A stretch of 64,000 nt of DNA. It comes from Dipetalonema caudispina (Eukaryota > Nematoda > Chromadorea > Rhabditida > Onchocercidae). Below are positions 33,560 through 47,818 of this stretch, piece after piece. The notes beneath the pieces were generated by a model. That model did not search any database, had not been told where the DNA came from, and saw nothing but the letters and a program-made list of their open reading frames with translations. Position 1 is the first letter of the stretch. Every line of letters begins with the position of its first letter. Location of the stretch: positions 186,001 to 250,000 of the forward strand of contig JABVXV010000052.1 in the NCBI GenBank assembly GCA_013365325.1, in the 5' to 3' direction. Both the position numbers and the translations under genes were made by a program.

Positions 33560-34301
33560 AATGTAATACTGTTTGTGGGTTCAATATTAATGTATTAATT
33601 GCTGCAACTTTTCTTCTTAATATTAGTGCAAAGAGGTCGCAGTGATTCGAAACCAAAAAGTTGCATGTGACTTTTGCATGAAATTTCTTTGCCTCACCGA
33701 CTTTACATTATCATTCTGAGTGTACAAATCTGTCATTGCTATTATTTTAACCATAATTAGTCGTTAGTGGTGAGTTATTCTTTGAAAATCAAAGAAATTA
33801 TAGTGTTATATATATATATATTCAGAATTTAGACGATGAAATGATATGTTCTGCCGTAAATACCAGTGCCAAATGGATGAACATAAGAAAAATAAATGAT
33901 TTTAAAGCTGTTAAAATATTAATTCATATTTTCATGCTTTTTCATTAGAAAACCAGCGAAGCAAACAAATAATTTAAGAATCATTACTGATAAATCAATA
34001 ACGCTTGGCTTGAAATACTTAACTAAACTGAAATTAATACATACCTTGGTACTTTTAAAAGTTTTTTGATTAAGTGTATTAAGTGCAGTACAATTCATTA
34101 AGTGTATTTACTTATACTCATTAAGTATATCATCCAGTAAATACAAGAACTGAACACAAATAATGATAGCAAGCAAAGAAATATTCTTCTCTCGCAAAAA
34201 TAATTGAAGAACAGTTAAAGGCACATTGTCAAACCCGTAAAAAGGAGTAAAGTGATATAAATTGATCATTTTAAGACTCCATCATAATTACTCTGTCATT
34301 A
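33560..34301. other. Noncoding, downstream of the Crumbs gene
   Basis: AT-rich with a short (TA)n near 33808. It would contain the Crumbs 3' UTR on the minus strand. No exon seen. Confidence 0.5.
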
Positions 34302-34346
34302 CTATATCAGTCTCTCCTCAGGTGGAGATTTGAGCATTGAATTCAT
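34302..34346 (-). other. Terminal Crumbs exon with ERLI PDZ-binding motif
   Basis: A 45-base exon, too short to stand out as an open frame. It follows a CTGTTTCAG acceptor and encodes [14 protein letters not shown] and a stop. The C-terminal ERLI is the PALS1/PAR-6 PDZ ligand of Crumbs proteins, which fixes the end of the gene. Confidence 0.93.
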
Positions 34347-37300
34347 CTGAAACAGAAAAAGCTATCTGAACTAATTTTTGCATATAAATAGCTTTTCTCA
34401 CATTTTATTCATCAGTTTCTCATTATCATTTTATGAATTAATTCACTTTCTATTTAAAAATGAGACTAAAAATAACAACAAATATAAAAGGAAATTTAAA
34501 TCTAACCGGCATTCGTGAAATACTACTTTCGTGATGTGATGGACTGTAGGTACCCTGAGTTGCACGTCGTCCACGAATCATTACTACTGCCAATAATACG
34601 AAGCCAATGATGAGCAATGCCATTACAAGGGCTAATATTGGTCCAGCTATGTAACCCAATGAGATAGACCTAAAATTTTACTGTTATTTTTATAATCTTG
34701 TTAATTACCAAACTCAGTCTAATCCTCTAAGACAATGAAATAATGTAAAAGCTGACTTATAAAGATGTCATAATTTTTATAGCTAATATCTAGATTAGTT
34801 GATATTGAGAATGTAGAAAATTTTTCATATCTTGGAGCACATATCACAATATCGAAATATAGGATGAAGAAGAGAATCTCATATTTTATGTTGGCAATCA
34901 CTCATAATTTTGAAGGAATTAATTAGCAGAAATAAGAAATTAAAAATGTGTTGAAATGAAATTAATTTATATACCTTCTTTTCTCGACTAAGTGGATACA
35001 ATGCTCGCCACTATAGCCGAACTCACATTTACATTCATAACTTGCCACTTCCATATCATTCTTCATGCTAACTGCAGGGTGGATGCATGCACCATGCACA
35101 CAATCGTGTCTCGTTCGATTCAAACTATCCGGAATGCATGGATCTTCTACAGTACATCGTTTTCCAATATACCCTGAAACATACATCAAAAATTAATTTA
35201 TAGTTCAATAACTTGTCATACTCATCCATATTCATTTCCATATCTAAATAAACTAACCTATATCGCAAATACAATTATATGAGCCAATCAAGTTGGTGCA
35301 TCTACCGTAGACACAATGGCCCAATTCACATTCATTGATGTCCTCAGTACAATGAGTACCTTGGTAACCTGTACCTTCACAGTCACATTCGTATCCATTT
35401 ACACGATCCGTACAACGTCCGCCATTCTGGCACACTTCACTAACACAATCATCAATATCCACTGAACATGTTTCTCCTTCAACCAATCTATCATTTACAT
35501 TTTGAAGCAAATTAAGGAGTAAGTTGAATTAGAAATTTTAATGCATCGCTGCTGAATGTTAAAATTATTAAGGTTTCACTTTTTGCATTACTTAAACCTC
35601 ATTTATTTATCATCGGTAATTTCAGGAATTTTTTAGAGAGGAAAATACCAAAAGTTTTCTTAAAAGAAGAAATTTCATGTCTTTTCATAATTATTCATAG
35701 GATTTCAAAATAATGTTTTGAAAAATAGTTAAAAAAATTCTCAAATATTATGTAAGAAGTCAAAACGGAGTAATTGTAGCGAATGATAAGCAAAATCTTC
35801 ATTGGAAACTTCGGTCTTTTTCTTCCTTAGTATTTAATTAAGGGAAGTTTTCAGTCCTTATTGTAATCAAATAACCTGTAAAGCCAAGTAAGCATGAGCA
35901 ATTGAAGCCACCAATGAATCCTTGGCAGGTAGCACCATTCTCGCACGGATTTGGACTGCAGTAATCAATTATTATATCACATGCATCACCGGTATATCCT
36001 CGTCTGCAGATACATGAATGTGTAGTCGATGTTTGTTGTATGCAATCACCCTTATCACCACACGGTTCTTCTACACAACTGCCCACTATTTCACAATGAT
36101 CTCCTGAAATTTCAGAATTAATCGATATTAAACAAAAGCCTTATAACTCATACATTACACGTTATCGCATTGTCGAAGCATATTAAAGTGAAAAAATCAA
36201 AAACTCTTTCCTATCTTCAGTGATCAGCAGAAGAATTGCTGATAAAAGAGATCCATTTCATTGTTATAAGTAATTTTCAAGCAGTACTTGAACGGTAGAT
36301 ATGATTCCGAAAATCGATAAATATCATTGAATAGGAATGATTTCGAAAGAAGTATAATAAGAAATAACCTAAATGATAAGTATCGCAGCTACAGTGATAT
36401 GATCCAGATGTATTGGTGCAGTTACCATCATGTTCGCAAGGAAATCGCATACATTCATTAATATCAATATCACAGTATTCGCCGTTCCAACCTGGTTCAC
36501 AGTTACACAAAAAGTTGTCAGTTACCGTTTTGCATTGTCCATGTACACAAGGTGATGTGCTACAGTAATCCTTCACTTCATCACAAATCCGACCTGCAAA
36601 TGGAAATAAATAATGAAATTGAGAAGATATTATGAATATTATAAACTACATGTTACATGACAAAACTTACAAATATTATTTTATAGTTGATCTCACTAAT
36701 TCAAGGCATGAAACGGAATTAGATTTTATTAGCCCAGTATCATCTTACCTTACACGCAACAATTCTTCTGTCGCATACATTTCCTAATGCCATAAAATGA
36801 TTTTAATTAGCAAATAAGCATTGGAATTCACCGAGTACTGCTCATAAAGTTAGGAATAACATTAATATGGAAAGATTTGCATAATTTCTTCAGTCCACTA
36901 TCCTACGTTACGTGTCTTTTTGTGGCGAATGGAAAATCCCGAAATGTTGTTTTTCCTATAATAATTTTATAGAGCTTTTGAAAGTGAAATAATTTACAAT
37001 AAAATGAGTACCTTCATAACCATTGGCGCATATGCATTTAAAATCGCCATCTTTTGATATGCATATAGCTCCATTTTTGCATGGATTTGACTCACAAATA
37101 TCTTCTTGTACATCACAAAGTATACCACCAAAACCTGGCGGACAGTCGCATTTGAATGTATCCTAAAACACAAATACAAGTGAAGCATTTCACTCATTTA
37201 TGGGAAATTCTAGTATTTGAGATTTTGATTTTAAAAAATTGAGATTTAAAAAAACTTTCTTATGAAATTTTGTCGCATTTTTTAACAAAATAATTACTGC

Positions 37301-40300
37301 TTTTCTCAAGTCAGTTCAGCTTCGTTCATTATTTCCTGTATAAAACCAATTTATTTCTCTTCAGTGAAATACGTCTTCTTCCATACTTCTCGTTGTTTCA
37401 TAAATATTAAGCTATTTTCCCTTTTAGGTGGAAAAAAAATGAAACCTTACTCTAACTGTCGTACAGGTTGCTCCATTTTCACATGGAGAAGGAATACATT
37501 TTGATGATTTCTAAAAAAACGATTTTATTAAAGGACAAATGTGATATCCCTCATTTAATCATTACATTTGTATATCATTACAGTTTCAGCTCTGTATCAT
37601 CTATCCAGTTCAGAAGTTCTATTCATTTCATTGATTTATCATAAAATGCATTCAAAATTCTTACGAGTGCTTGACAGCGTGATCCGACAAATTGAGCTGG
37701 ACAATTACAGTTGTATTTACCCTTTGCCAATGTACAGTTTCCACCGTTCAAGCATGGCGATAATTTACATAAATCTATTTCTTCATCGCAAAATTGTCCA
37801 CCATATCCTGGCAAACACACGCAGCTGCAACGAATTATTTAAAAAAACTCATTAAATAGAAAATATGAAATACAATAATCTAAAGTTTCAATTAGATTTT
37901 TTCTGCACTGATTTTACAAAAACATTTGACCAACCAGGTCTTTTTTCTTAAATTACTTATTCTTAAAAACTATACAACAATTAAAAAAAATACTGAAATT
38001 GACCTATATTCGTCCATACCATTGATGCATGCACCAAATTTACACGTATGATTCACACATCTATCAATTCGTGTCTATAAAATGGAAAAAATAATGAAAC
38101 GATATTACATTTATGTCAAGAGTTTCCTAACAAGCAATCATTTCTAAAGAAATTCATAAGAAGAAATTACAAATTACGAACTTTAAATAAATTAGTCTAG
38201 CATAGGTTGTATTCCAGATGCACCAGTTGCAGACAAGAAAGGCATAGTATCATGATTTTGAGAAAGTTTTCAACCTCACAAAAAGTGCCCGTAAACCCAG
38301 GTCGGCATTCGCATACTCGTTTATTCCACAAATCACGACAAACTGCTTCATTCTTACATGGATTTACTAAACCACAGAGATCGTCAGTGTAGCAGCGATT
38401 ATCTATGATATTTCGACGTTTTGTTAACTTGAAATGTGTGGTATTTTCCAACAAACCACCAGCTTGATTGTCAACAAAAAATGAAATCGGTGGAGACATT
38501 CCAATCTGAATATTTTCCAGACAACCCTGCAACAAAATTTATCATTATCTAAAAAATCTCTATATCAAGTACATATTTACTTTACAGGAAAAAATGTTAA
38601 ATTAACTTAATACAAAAATCTAACTCAATCTCTAGTTATCATTTTGTTTCAAAGTTTACTGCAGTACAAAAAGTTATTTCCCGCATATTATACATCATGA
38701 TGAAATGTTGAAACCCTAAAACTGTATCACTTTTCATGAACGACAGGCAATCCATGTCCAATGCGATACGAATGAAGAGATTAACTTAACAAATGACAAC
38801 AATTAATGTTGACAATTGTCAGTACGACTAATGAAGAAATCTCTGCAACAGATTTTAGTTTCATTCTCGGAAACTCTATTTAAATACAAAATAAATTAAA
38901 TTTAAGGAAAAAAGCAATTCCTACAATTTTATATCCTGAGAAATTCACTTACATCGAATGATGGAATTTCATCATTTCGTTGCCCAATTACTAAGGTAAA
39001 ATTATCAGCGAAATCAAACATATCCATCGGCAGGAGAAATGCTGAATTCTTGGCACTGAGCTTGCCGTCGATATATAAACCACTTTGGTTGATATCGATA
39101 GTGCGCATTATACCATCATTTACTACCAGATTCGTACTTCGCTTTTTCACATTGCCATTTATCAGTGCCTCATAGATAAGTATGCCATCTTCTAGCGAGG
39201 CAGATAAGAAAGAAGTTGGAGTTTTCTGAAAAAGAAATACCTGCTGAGGGTTATGAGCAACGAACTCATTTGCGTAGTAGGAGTGATGAAAAACGCTCTT
39301 TCATATTTGCAACTCATCACATTATAAGAAATTCCATCATTACAAAATTAAAATAAAGCTTACCAAATAAATAATTTGACCTAATAATGAACGAGTTCGT
39401 AGTACAAAGCTGATTTGTAATGGCTTCAAAATATCCTTCGTAACACCGCCATTTTCCAATTTAAATTTTGCGAACGATGTTGACACAAATGTTGCTGGTG
39501 AACTGCCTGTCAATTAACGACTATCATATTATTATTGATCTTTCTTACTTAACGTTTTTTTTAATAAAAAGATTAAGTAAAATAGACTTAATCAACGTTT
39601 GAAGCTAATGATTTAAAATGATAAATGCACTTACAAACATAACCACCGTTGTAATTAGTACATGTTACATTTGCGCCGCAGGATGAAAGTGCGCAATGAT
39701 CATGTTGATTGCAATATTTCCCAGTCCATGAATAATCACATATACATTCAAAATCGTTAAATGTGTTTGAGCATTTTCCATTCACACATGGTTTTAGAAG
39801 AGTGCAAATATCATCCGATACTGTTCCCTGCAAAATGAATTTCGATGGAATAAAAATGAAAAGTTAGTCTCTGAGACAAGAAATTGTTCTGCTGGAGATT
39901 TGATAACTCAACAGATTTATTAATTTTGTATTGCTAAATTTTAAAGATCTAATAACTAATTAAAATGTAAGAAATCCTTCAAACGTGTTCAGTCACACCA
40001 AATACATGAGAGAAAAGCAGAAAAAGTAAAGAATAGTTTTTGTGTTACATTCTTGCATATCAATAAATGACACAACTTACCTGCAAAATATTATCCTCTT
40101 TGATTTGAACGCCAAATTGCTGTATTTCGATATCAGTAGGTAATGTTGTAAGGGGAACTACACGGTTGTTGATACGTAGATCTTGCAGTGTCCCTTTGAA
40201 GTAGTCATTACTTGAAAATGCATCTGTAGGCAAATTTTCACTACTACCCAAAACTAAGGTATCTGCTAGTAGCGGATGATCAAAGCGATTTTCAACGTCG

Positions 40301-43300
40301 AATTTTGTTCCTTCCACACCATCTATTGTGACCTGCGATAAATAATATTTACTGCAAGAAAAGTACTAAAATAACAAGCCAACATTCAATCATATAAATT
40401 GTTCATATCTTCTCAGTTAGCGAATATAATTCCATCATCGAACCTTCACAGTGTAAAATAATTCAATTCACTTTATAGTCATAAATGGAAATATGCATTG
40501 CACTTTAGAAAGTGAAATGAAAAAATAAATAAGCGTAATTTCCAATTAAATATGAAAAATTAGGAATAAAATAGGAACTTACAGTAAAATTATTTCGATC
40601 TCTGATTAAACTTATCAAATGCACTTCATTATCATCGACTTTATCTAATACACTTCTTGAGAACACTTTCTTCCCTCCTAATCTCGTCCGTATATTCAAG
40701 GAACCATTGAGAATTTGTAGTGCTATGAAGGTTCCAATATCGTCACTACCCTAAAACAAAAAATCCTCATCATTATCTACCATGCAGTATTTTGAACTCG
40801 TGTGGAAACAAATGCTTCTCGCTTTTTCTCTTCCAAGCTTCGGCCCAAATGTTAAAGGATAGAAATCATAGAAAGTTCAATATTTATGGGATATCTCAAA
40901 TTTAACAAATGCAACATACCTTCTCACCAAGATACAGTAATGTTCCATTGGGCTTATTGGTCCTCATCAAGAAATCAATATCCGTATCTAATTTAATATC
41001 TTCCAAATCTTGTTCTGCATCGAACTCTAATCGCGATTTTAAATTATCATGTCCAAAAGTTACTTCATCTGTTTGGTGTATACAATATGGTGACAAGAAT
41101 GGTTTGTTACATTCACAACGAAATTCATCCCACTGATCAATACAAATGCCATTATTTTGGCATGGATTAGGAGAACATAATTTGGAATGTTGACATCCTT
41201 CGATGACGCCGAATACATTGCTGAAATGCGCAATTATGTTTGGGAATTTCAGTAATTGTTCAAAATTTCATTCAACAGCCCTTAAAATGCAATAATTTAA
41301 TATATGAAATGCACTTGAAATCTTTTGTGATCTCCATCAATTCATTATTTTAACTCACATGAGTAAGTATCACTGATTTATGACCATGATAGCTAAAAGA
41401 ACCGGTCCTTGCACTTTGATATTTATAATACTTACGTTGATTTGAGCATATCAATGAATTCTCCATTGATAAATAGATCACGAATACAACCTTTGAAACT
41501 ATTTGTACGACCTTTGCCTATTCGTGTCCAATAGATACCCATATTTTTTCGTTCTTTCATTCTGAGACGCGATAAGACAAAATCTCCTTCGCGTATTTCT
41601 AACGAAACAATCTGCGAATGAAATTATTGAAAAAACAATTATAATTTCAATGATTGAAATTCTTTTGCATTTGATAAAAGAATTTTCATTTGGTTTTTTG
41701 CATTTTGATATCACGCTCAAGTGGTATTCAAGGGCCATAAAGCATTTTTTCATTATCATAGTTCGAAAATAGGCTCACTTTAACAAATAATTTGAAACTA
41801 ATCTTAATCTCAATATTGAACATAACATTTAATTTCCTGCAATTGCTTCCCAGAAAAATTCCCCCCGAGTTTTCCCTTACAGTAACTTTAAGTAAGATGT
41901 CAAAAAAAATTGAGGAGATAAGAGGTACAGAGCAGTTTAAACCATCAAAAATTGACAAAGTGGTAGATTAAATAGTTCGAGTGCTACTTCAGTTTAATAC
42001 ACAGTAGTTTTTGACATATATTGGCTCTAACATTTGAAGTACCTAATGGTCGAGTGGTTTCAAAAAATCAATTAAAACTACAAAACATAATTTCAAACCT
42101 TATTAATATTACTAAACAATACAGTGTACCAGTGATCATCATTTACAGCAAATGGCAACAATTTTCGGTAAACAAAACCAGTGAAGTTGCCGTATAAATA
42201 ACCGTGTCGTATATTTAAAGCGAATTGTATTTGACTTAAGATATCTTCTGCTGATAATATATATGTATCATCTACAGTTGTCCGAAATGTGATCTTTAAT
42301 GTGTAATCGGATTGTGGTAACCTAAAAAAAAGCCCAGCAGCATAAAAGAGTTCTTCTACACTTTTCATAGGTTTGTCTTTGCTTAATTTCAAATATATTT
42401 TGCATTTCAGAGGAAGAAGTTGAAAATTGATTACTTAGAATTGAGAAGAATAATTTTTATCGAGCGAAGAATTGTAAAGAGTTCTGCATATCATATAAAG
42501 AAAAGTTGATTAACTAAATCTTATTCAGACTGGTACCAACATATGTGATAGGACAAAAAAAAAAATAACGGAAGCATACCCGATAACGTTATTTGGCAAC
42601 TGGTGAAGAAAGAATGAAGTATTATGAAATGTTACAGCGGTATTTATGTCACAATCTATTCCAATTAGACCTGGGGCACATCCACAAGAGGTTATTGTTC
42701 CAGTATTAGTAGGCTCATTTCGACATATCTGATGATTGGTACACGATAGATTTTGACATTCCTATAAATGTATCAAACGATTGGTCGTGAATATATCCTC
42801 GACCACTTTAACAATGCGTAAGAAATTAATCCTCCTTGTTGATCACTTGCATGATCTAAATCATCTTATCATTCTGCGTCACCGTGCCTAATTCAACTCA
42901 CTCTATTAAAAACTGCTAGCTGAAAGAAATTTATCAAACCTCGATTCGCTGATCACATTTTGGCCCAGTCCAAGAGGTTTCACAAACGCATACCGCATAT
43001 TTACCATTTTCAATACATCGAAATGAATGCATACAATCATCACAAGATGTTTGAGTCTGAAATATATATCATTGAAGATTATTTCAGAAATTTTTTAAGA
43101 AATTTCAGATGCAAAAGTAAATGCTTCAGAAGAATCACCACAGTATTGATTGTTTTATTTTAAGGTTTGTATAGGTATCAGTGGAAAGTTAGCATTTGTT
43201 TGCTATTCTGATGACAAGTAAATCTCTTACTTTAATGCAGGCAAAGGTACCATTTCTTTGTTCACAACTTTCACTTGCGATACATGCCGGCACACATTCC

Positions 43301-46300
43301 GTTTCGTGTACTGTCAGTTCGCAACGTGTACCGCTGAAGCGTTCATCACAAATACATTTGAAGTTAGACGTATCTGAATCGATTCCTTTTAATAATCACT
43401 TCATGTAAATCTAATTAGTTCGATAAATCCTGGCTTAGGTATGAACTTTTCTGAAGCTGACCAAATTTGAGCCAGCGAAAACATTAAAATTGAATTGACA
43501 AATGAATTGGGAAAATAACTATGAAGCAAAATACAATACAATAAGCACAATAAAAAAATAAATTTTGTGAAAAATAAATCAAATTTCTATAACTTACTCG
43601 TGAAGTCAGCAAGACATTTGCCTCCATTCATGCACGGCTTTGTTTTACAAATATCAGTATTTTCACAAAATTCGCCTGAATTCTCTTCCGGACAGATACA
43701 AACTGCTGAATCCCCTTTACTTATACACCGACCTGATAGGAAAAATCAATTGTGAAATTTGATAAAAGACATATGAATAAGAAATCTGTTGTTATAACTG
43801 ACTTGAACAGGTCATACAACCTTTGATCAGTTTTCAAAAAACATTAATAAAGAGATGAGTCTGAGAGTAAAAGAAGATACCAGTATTACAGCTTCTTCGC
43901 AAGCATGGATCGACTTCTGAAACACTTCTCTCGCAATTCTTTCCCTCAAAACCGTTTTTACAATTGCAGATAGTTCCATTTGCAGACCAAACACAGTTGC
44001 CATGTACGCAAGGACTGCTAAAATTCGAGAAAGTGAATAGAATAATCAATAGACATAAATATGAGCAATTTAATTCAAACACAAAAACAGACTTTTCATT
44101 ACCATCAAACTAAAATGATCTGTTGAAAGCTTCGCCGTGCTGATGTGTATTAATGAAAAAGATTTAAAAAATACCCATCAACAGTGCATTCAAACACGTG
44201 TTCACAACGTATTCCCGTGAAAGCAGGTGGACACAAGCAATCGCCAGTAATTTCAAGACAAGTACCACCGTTCTCACAGCTACCATTCCTCATACATGAC
44301 CACGATACCGGTTGATCACAATCTTTGCCCTGCAGTTTGCAATATTGTAACTTAGAAGTTACGTTGATTCTTTCTTCTTTCGACTTCCTCTTTGTGATAG
44401 TTCAAAATATCTTTTATCAGTATCCTTACCATAAAGCCATCAGGACATTTGCATATGCCATTAATACAAATTTGCTTATCACTTTTGCAGTTGCATCCTT
44501 CCCCAATTTGTTCCTGCAAAATTTCTTTTAAAATACTTTGAAAGGAACTAATCACATTAAGTGACAATAATTTATTCAACAGAATGCTCACTTATCTTTA
44601 TTTTTTTATTTTTTCATCTTTCAACTAATTCTTTTCTACATGAATGAATTGTAGAATGATATGGTTAGAAACTGGCAAAGTATTTCTATACTGAAACGTT
44701 ATTCTCATGCTCAAACGTCGAACAATTTCCTACACGAGTTCTGAAATATCTTAAAGTCATTACGGAAGAAATACAACATTTTTAGGAATTGCTAAATTCC
44801 CTTTTGTCTCTCCCAATACATCATTTAATCGAGGATATAATTAGCTACACAAACACTTACTTGACATCGATCAGAGGTAAAGCCAGGTTGACAGTTGCAG
44901 TGATACAAGCTATCAACAATACTACAAATTCCATTATTTAAACATGGATTAGGATCACATAACGTATTCTCCTCGCATAAAGTGCCTAGAAAAATAATTG
45001 AAATATGTACTTCTTTGTTGTTTTGTGTTGTGACTTTGATTCCGATACCGAATTTGATTTTAAATTCTGCTAAAACATTGCAGAAAACGATAAGCGTGAA
45101 AAGGATGAAAAGAGAAATTAATAATCATGGGGAAAGTCAATGAGCTAAGTAAGTACTAATAGCAAATTTATAATGAGAAAAGATTTTCTCAAAAGATTCC
45201 AAAAAACTGATCCATATTTATTTTCTTGAACAAAGACAAATTTCAAAATTTCATTGTCTGTAGCTGTTGAATTTTACATGTAAAGGCTTGAAAAGGGAAA
45301 ATAAAATTGACCTCGGAAACCGTCCTTGCAGAGACATATAAATGACCCAAGGCTATTCATACAGATAGCATCGTTTTTGCAAGGTGTCGTCATACATTCA
45401 TCAATGTCATTTGCACACAGTGCACCTTCGAATCCATCCGTGCAAACACACTCGAATGTATCCTGCGAATTAGTTTACTTATCATTCATAAAACAGGCAA
45501 ATGAGTTAAATGACCGTTGATCATGTTGAACATTAATTTCAATTTAATTTGTTTCAATCCGATTGTATGCACTTTTTGCAAACTTTCCACTTACTTTGAC
45601 CAGCATGCATGTTGCATTGTGTTGGCATGGATTTGGAATGCATGGATCGGGCATACAGCGCCATTTGCCTCTCTCACTAACTACACATCTAAAAATTGTA
45701 AAATTTCAAGCTCAAATTAAATTTCATCATTTCTGGATTATTGTTATTGTTCAATTACAATGAATATTGATGTTCTGATTAAGTCAGCAAGTTCGATTAG
45801 CTACCATTTATACCTAAATTAAGTTAGCAGTGAGAAAATATACCTTTCACCGGTTGAACAACCTTGAACTTGACAGTCAATTGAGCCGATTTCACATAAT
45901 TCCCCCGAAAATTCTGCAACTTCTACCATTATTTCTCTTTTCCTCTCTTCTTTAATTCGTCAACCATTATAATAATGTATGTATCACGTCAGAATTTCCC
46001 CTCAATATAAGGTTAATTTTGGAATGACATCAGTGACACTCATCTCCCCATCACTGATAGATCTTCCAATAAAAAGAATTGATGTGATTACCGAAAAGTA
46101 TGTACTACAAAGCGTTTTACGAACGCAGTGGACACCGAACATTGCGTTAATATGAGGAAATTTTATGATTACGATCAGTATTACGATGAATTAGTATAAA
46201 GAGAGATGATGTAGTAATACAATGATAAGTAAAAGTGATTAACTTGCTTACTTAGTTTATCGCGTAATCTATTAATTAAGCAATAATTACATACTATGAT

Positions 46301-46722
46301 TAAGTTATATGAAGAAATTGGCGAGTATTTACGCATGATTTAATTGTTTTTTAAGTCAAATTCTTTTTTTTTTTGCAAATCTTAAAAGAACGAACTGATA
46401 GATGAGAAAAGGTCGAATACCTTCTAAGCAATTGCATTTCGATTTTCCATCATCAGTGAAGATACACACTCCATTGTTCTGACATTTCAAAGAACAAATT
46501 TTCTCCGACTCGCATAGCAATCCTTCGAAACCAAATGGACAAAGGCACTGGAAACTGCGATCTTGATCATTTACTTTACATGTTCCACCATTCAAACATA
46601 CATTACTTTCACATTGTCGCAGTGCAAGAAAACCTAAAATATAACTGTCATCATCCATCATCTTGTCAACTCGTCTTTTTATCTTTGGCAAACAGAATAG
46701 AAAGCAATAGAATTGGAAGTGT
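34302..46722 (-). CDS. crb: Crumbs homologue: EGF/LamG transmembrane polarity protein
   Basis: Crumbs organises the apical membrane and junctions of epithelia through PALS1/PATJ and PAR-6/aPKC. Reading from high to low coordinates, many exons encode about 13 EGF-like modules (46.6-42.7 kb), a first LamG (about 42.6-41.4 kb), an EGF (41.2-41.1 kb), a second LamG (41.1-40.1 kb), two EGFs (39.8-39.6 kb), a third LamG (39.5-38.4 kb), then about 11 more EGFs (38.4-35.0 kb). The exon 34507-34669 holds a transmembrane segment and [13 protein letters not shown]; the last exon 34302-34346 ends in PPEERLI and a stop. The cytoplasmic tail is 37 residues, as in Drosophila Crumbs, with the FERM-binding GTYSPS and PDZ-binding ERLI intact. 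Early exons are 46671-46722 (signal-peptide-like [11 protein letters not shown]), 46421-46633, 45844-45913 and 45595-45688. The exon with the start ATG was not found and may lie upstream of 46722. Confidence 0.93.
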
Positions 46723-47578
46723 CTGAAAATTATTCCAACAATAGCTCCCCTATAACAGTTTACTTTAATCTTTTAGTTTCATAGTTCAATTCTATGAAGC
46801 TGATCTTCCTTCCAAAATGGTTCATTTGTCAGAAAATGTATGGCACTCACTCAATTTCAAATATTACCTCTGAAATGATTCTTAATTTTATACAATGATA
46901 TTTACATAATTGACTTCCTTGTGAATAATGATGTAAAAGTTTACTTTCACAACTCAAATCTTTTCAGCTAGTCTTTCCGTTATATTCTACGCCATACAAA
47001 AATTATACCAAACATTTCAATATGATGAAACTATCATCGATACAGAGAAATTATTCAGCTGAGTATATTCACAAATACTGCAATTGCATCAGTTCTGCGA
47101 TTCTGTGATACTGAAGATTATCTGATAAAGTCCGGTCACGACCTCCTTCCTAGTATTACCATCAATTGACTTCACTCTAATGTCTATTGAGTTGGAGAAT
47201 TACAAATCATTGATTCCAACAAGAGAAATTTCCTTCCTTTCCTTCATTTGTCATACTTCAATCCTAGCTGATCAGTATAGGGATAAAAGAATAGAACAAA
47301 TTAATAAATGTTATTTGCTAACACAATTTGATTTATTTTATTCATTCCCAATTTATTTTATTTGAACAATTTTGTAAAGTAATTAGATGTCAAGAAGTGT
47401 AAGTGTCAAATTTTGTTTGGGTGCAGTTTAGTGATACTGTCATTTTCTTTTCAACAACAGCAACGAAGAATTTCGGGAATTACTTACGATTGAATGCGAA
47501 TAGTTATAAGAACGAAATGTCCAATGTCACTTTTTCAACTTCAGATCGTGAGAGTGAAAAGCGTATGATTTGTTGTAG
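46723..47578. other. Noncoding flank upstream of the visible Crumbs exons
   Basis: I searched the minus strand for a signal-peptide exon with an ATG that ends in phase 0 and found none I trust. Plus-strand open frames at 47180-47588 lack coherent splice context. Confidence 0.4.
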
Positions 47579-47818
47579 TGGAAACTGAAGGAGAAAAAAA
47601 AGGCTTTGGAAAAAGAGCACTGTGATCAAACATTGCAGAATATAAAAACTATTTTGATAAGAAAATTTAAGACAAAAACCAGGAAAGATATGAATTCAAA
47701 GCGTAATCCATCGAATACTACTGCAGTTGAGGAAACAAAAGGTACTGATTCTGAAGTTAAAATGGACGTAATTGATTTGATAGGAACTCTCGGTATTTGC
47801 TTGTTTGTTTACTCATAG
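47579..47818 (+). CDS. Weak Lys-rich open stretch, possible exon
   Basis: After TTGTTGTAG the frame reads WKLKEKKKALEKEH and stays open for 79 codons to a stop at 47818, ending DLIGTLGICLF. It is Lys-rich and helical in the first half. A donor (CTCG|GTATTT) precedes the stop. No neighbouring exon was found, so this may be a chance frame or a relic. Confidence 0.2.
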   Translation, partial: WKLKEKKKALEKEHCDQTLQNIKTILIRKFKTKTRKDMNSKRNPSNTTAVEETKGTDSEVKMDVIDLIGTLGICLFVYS

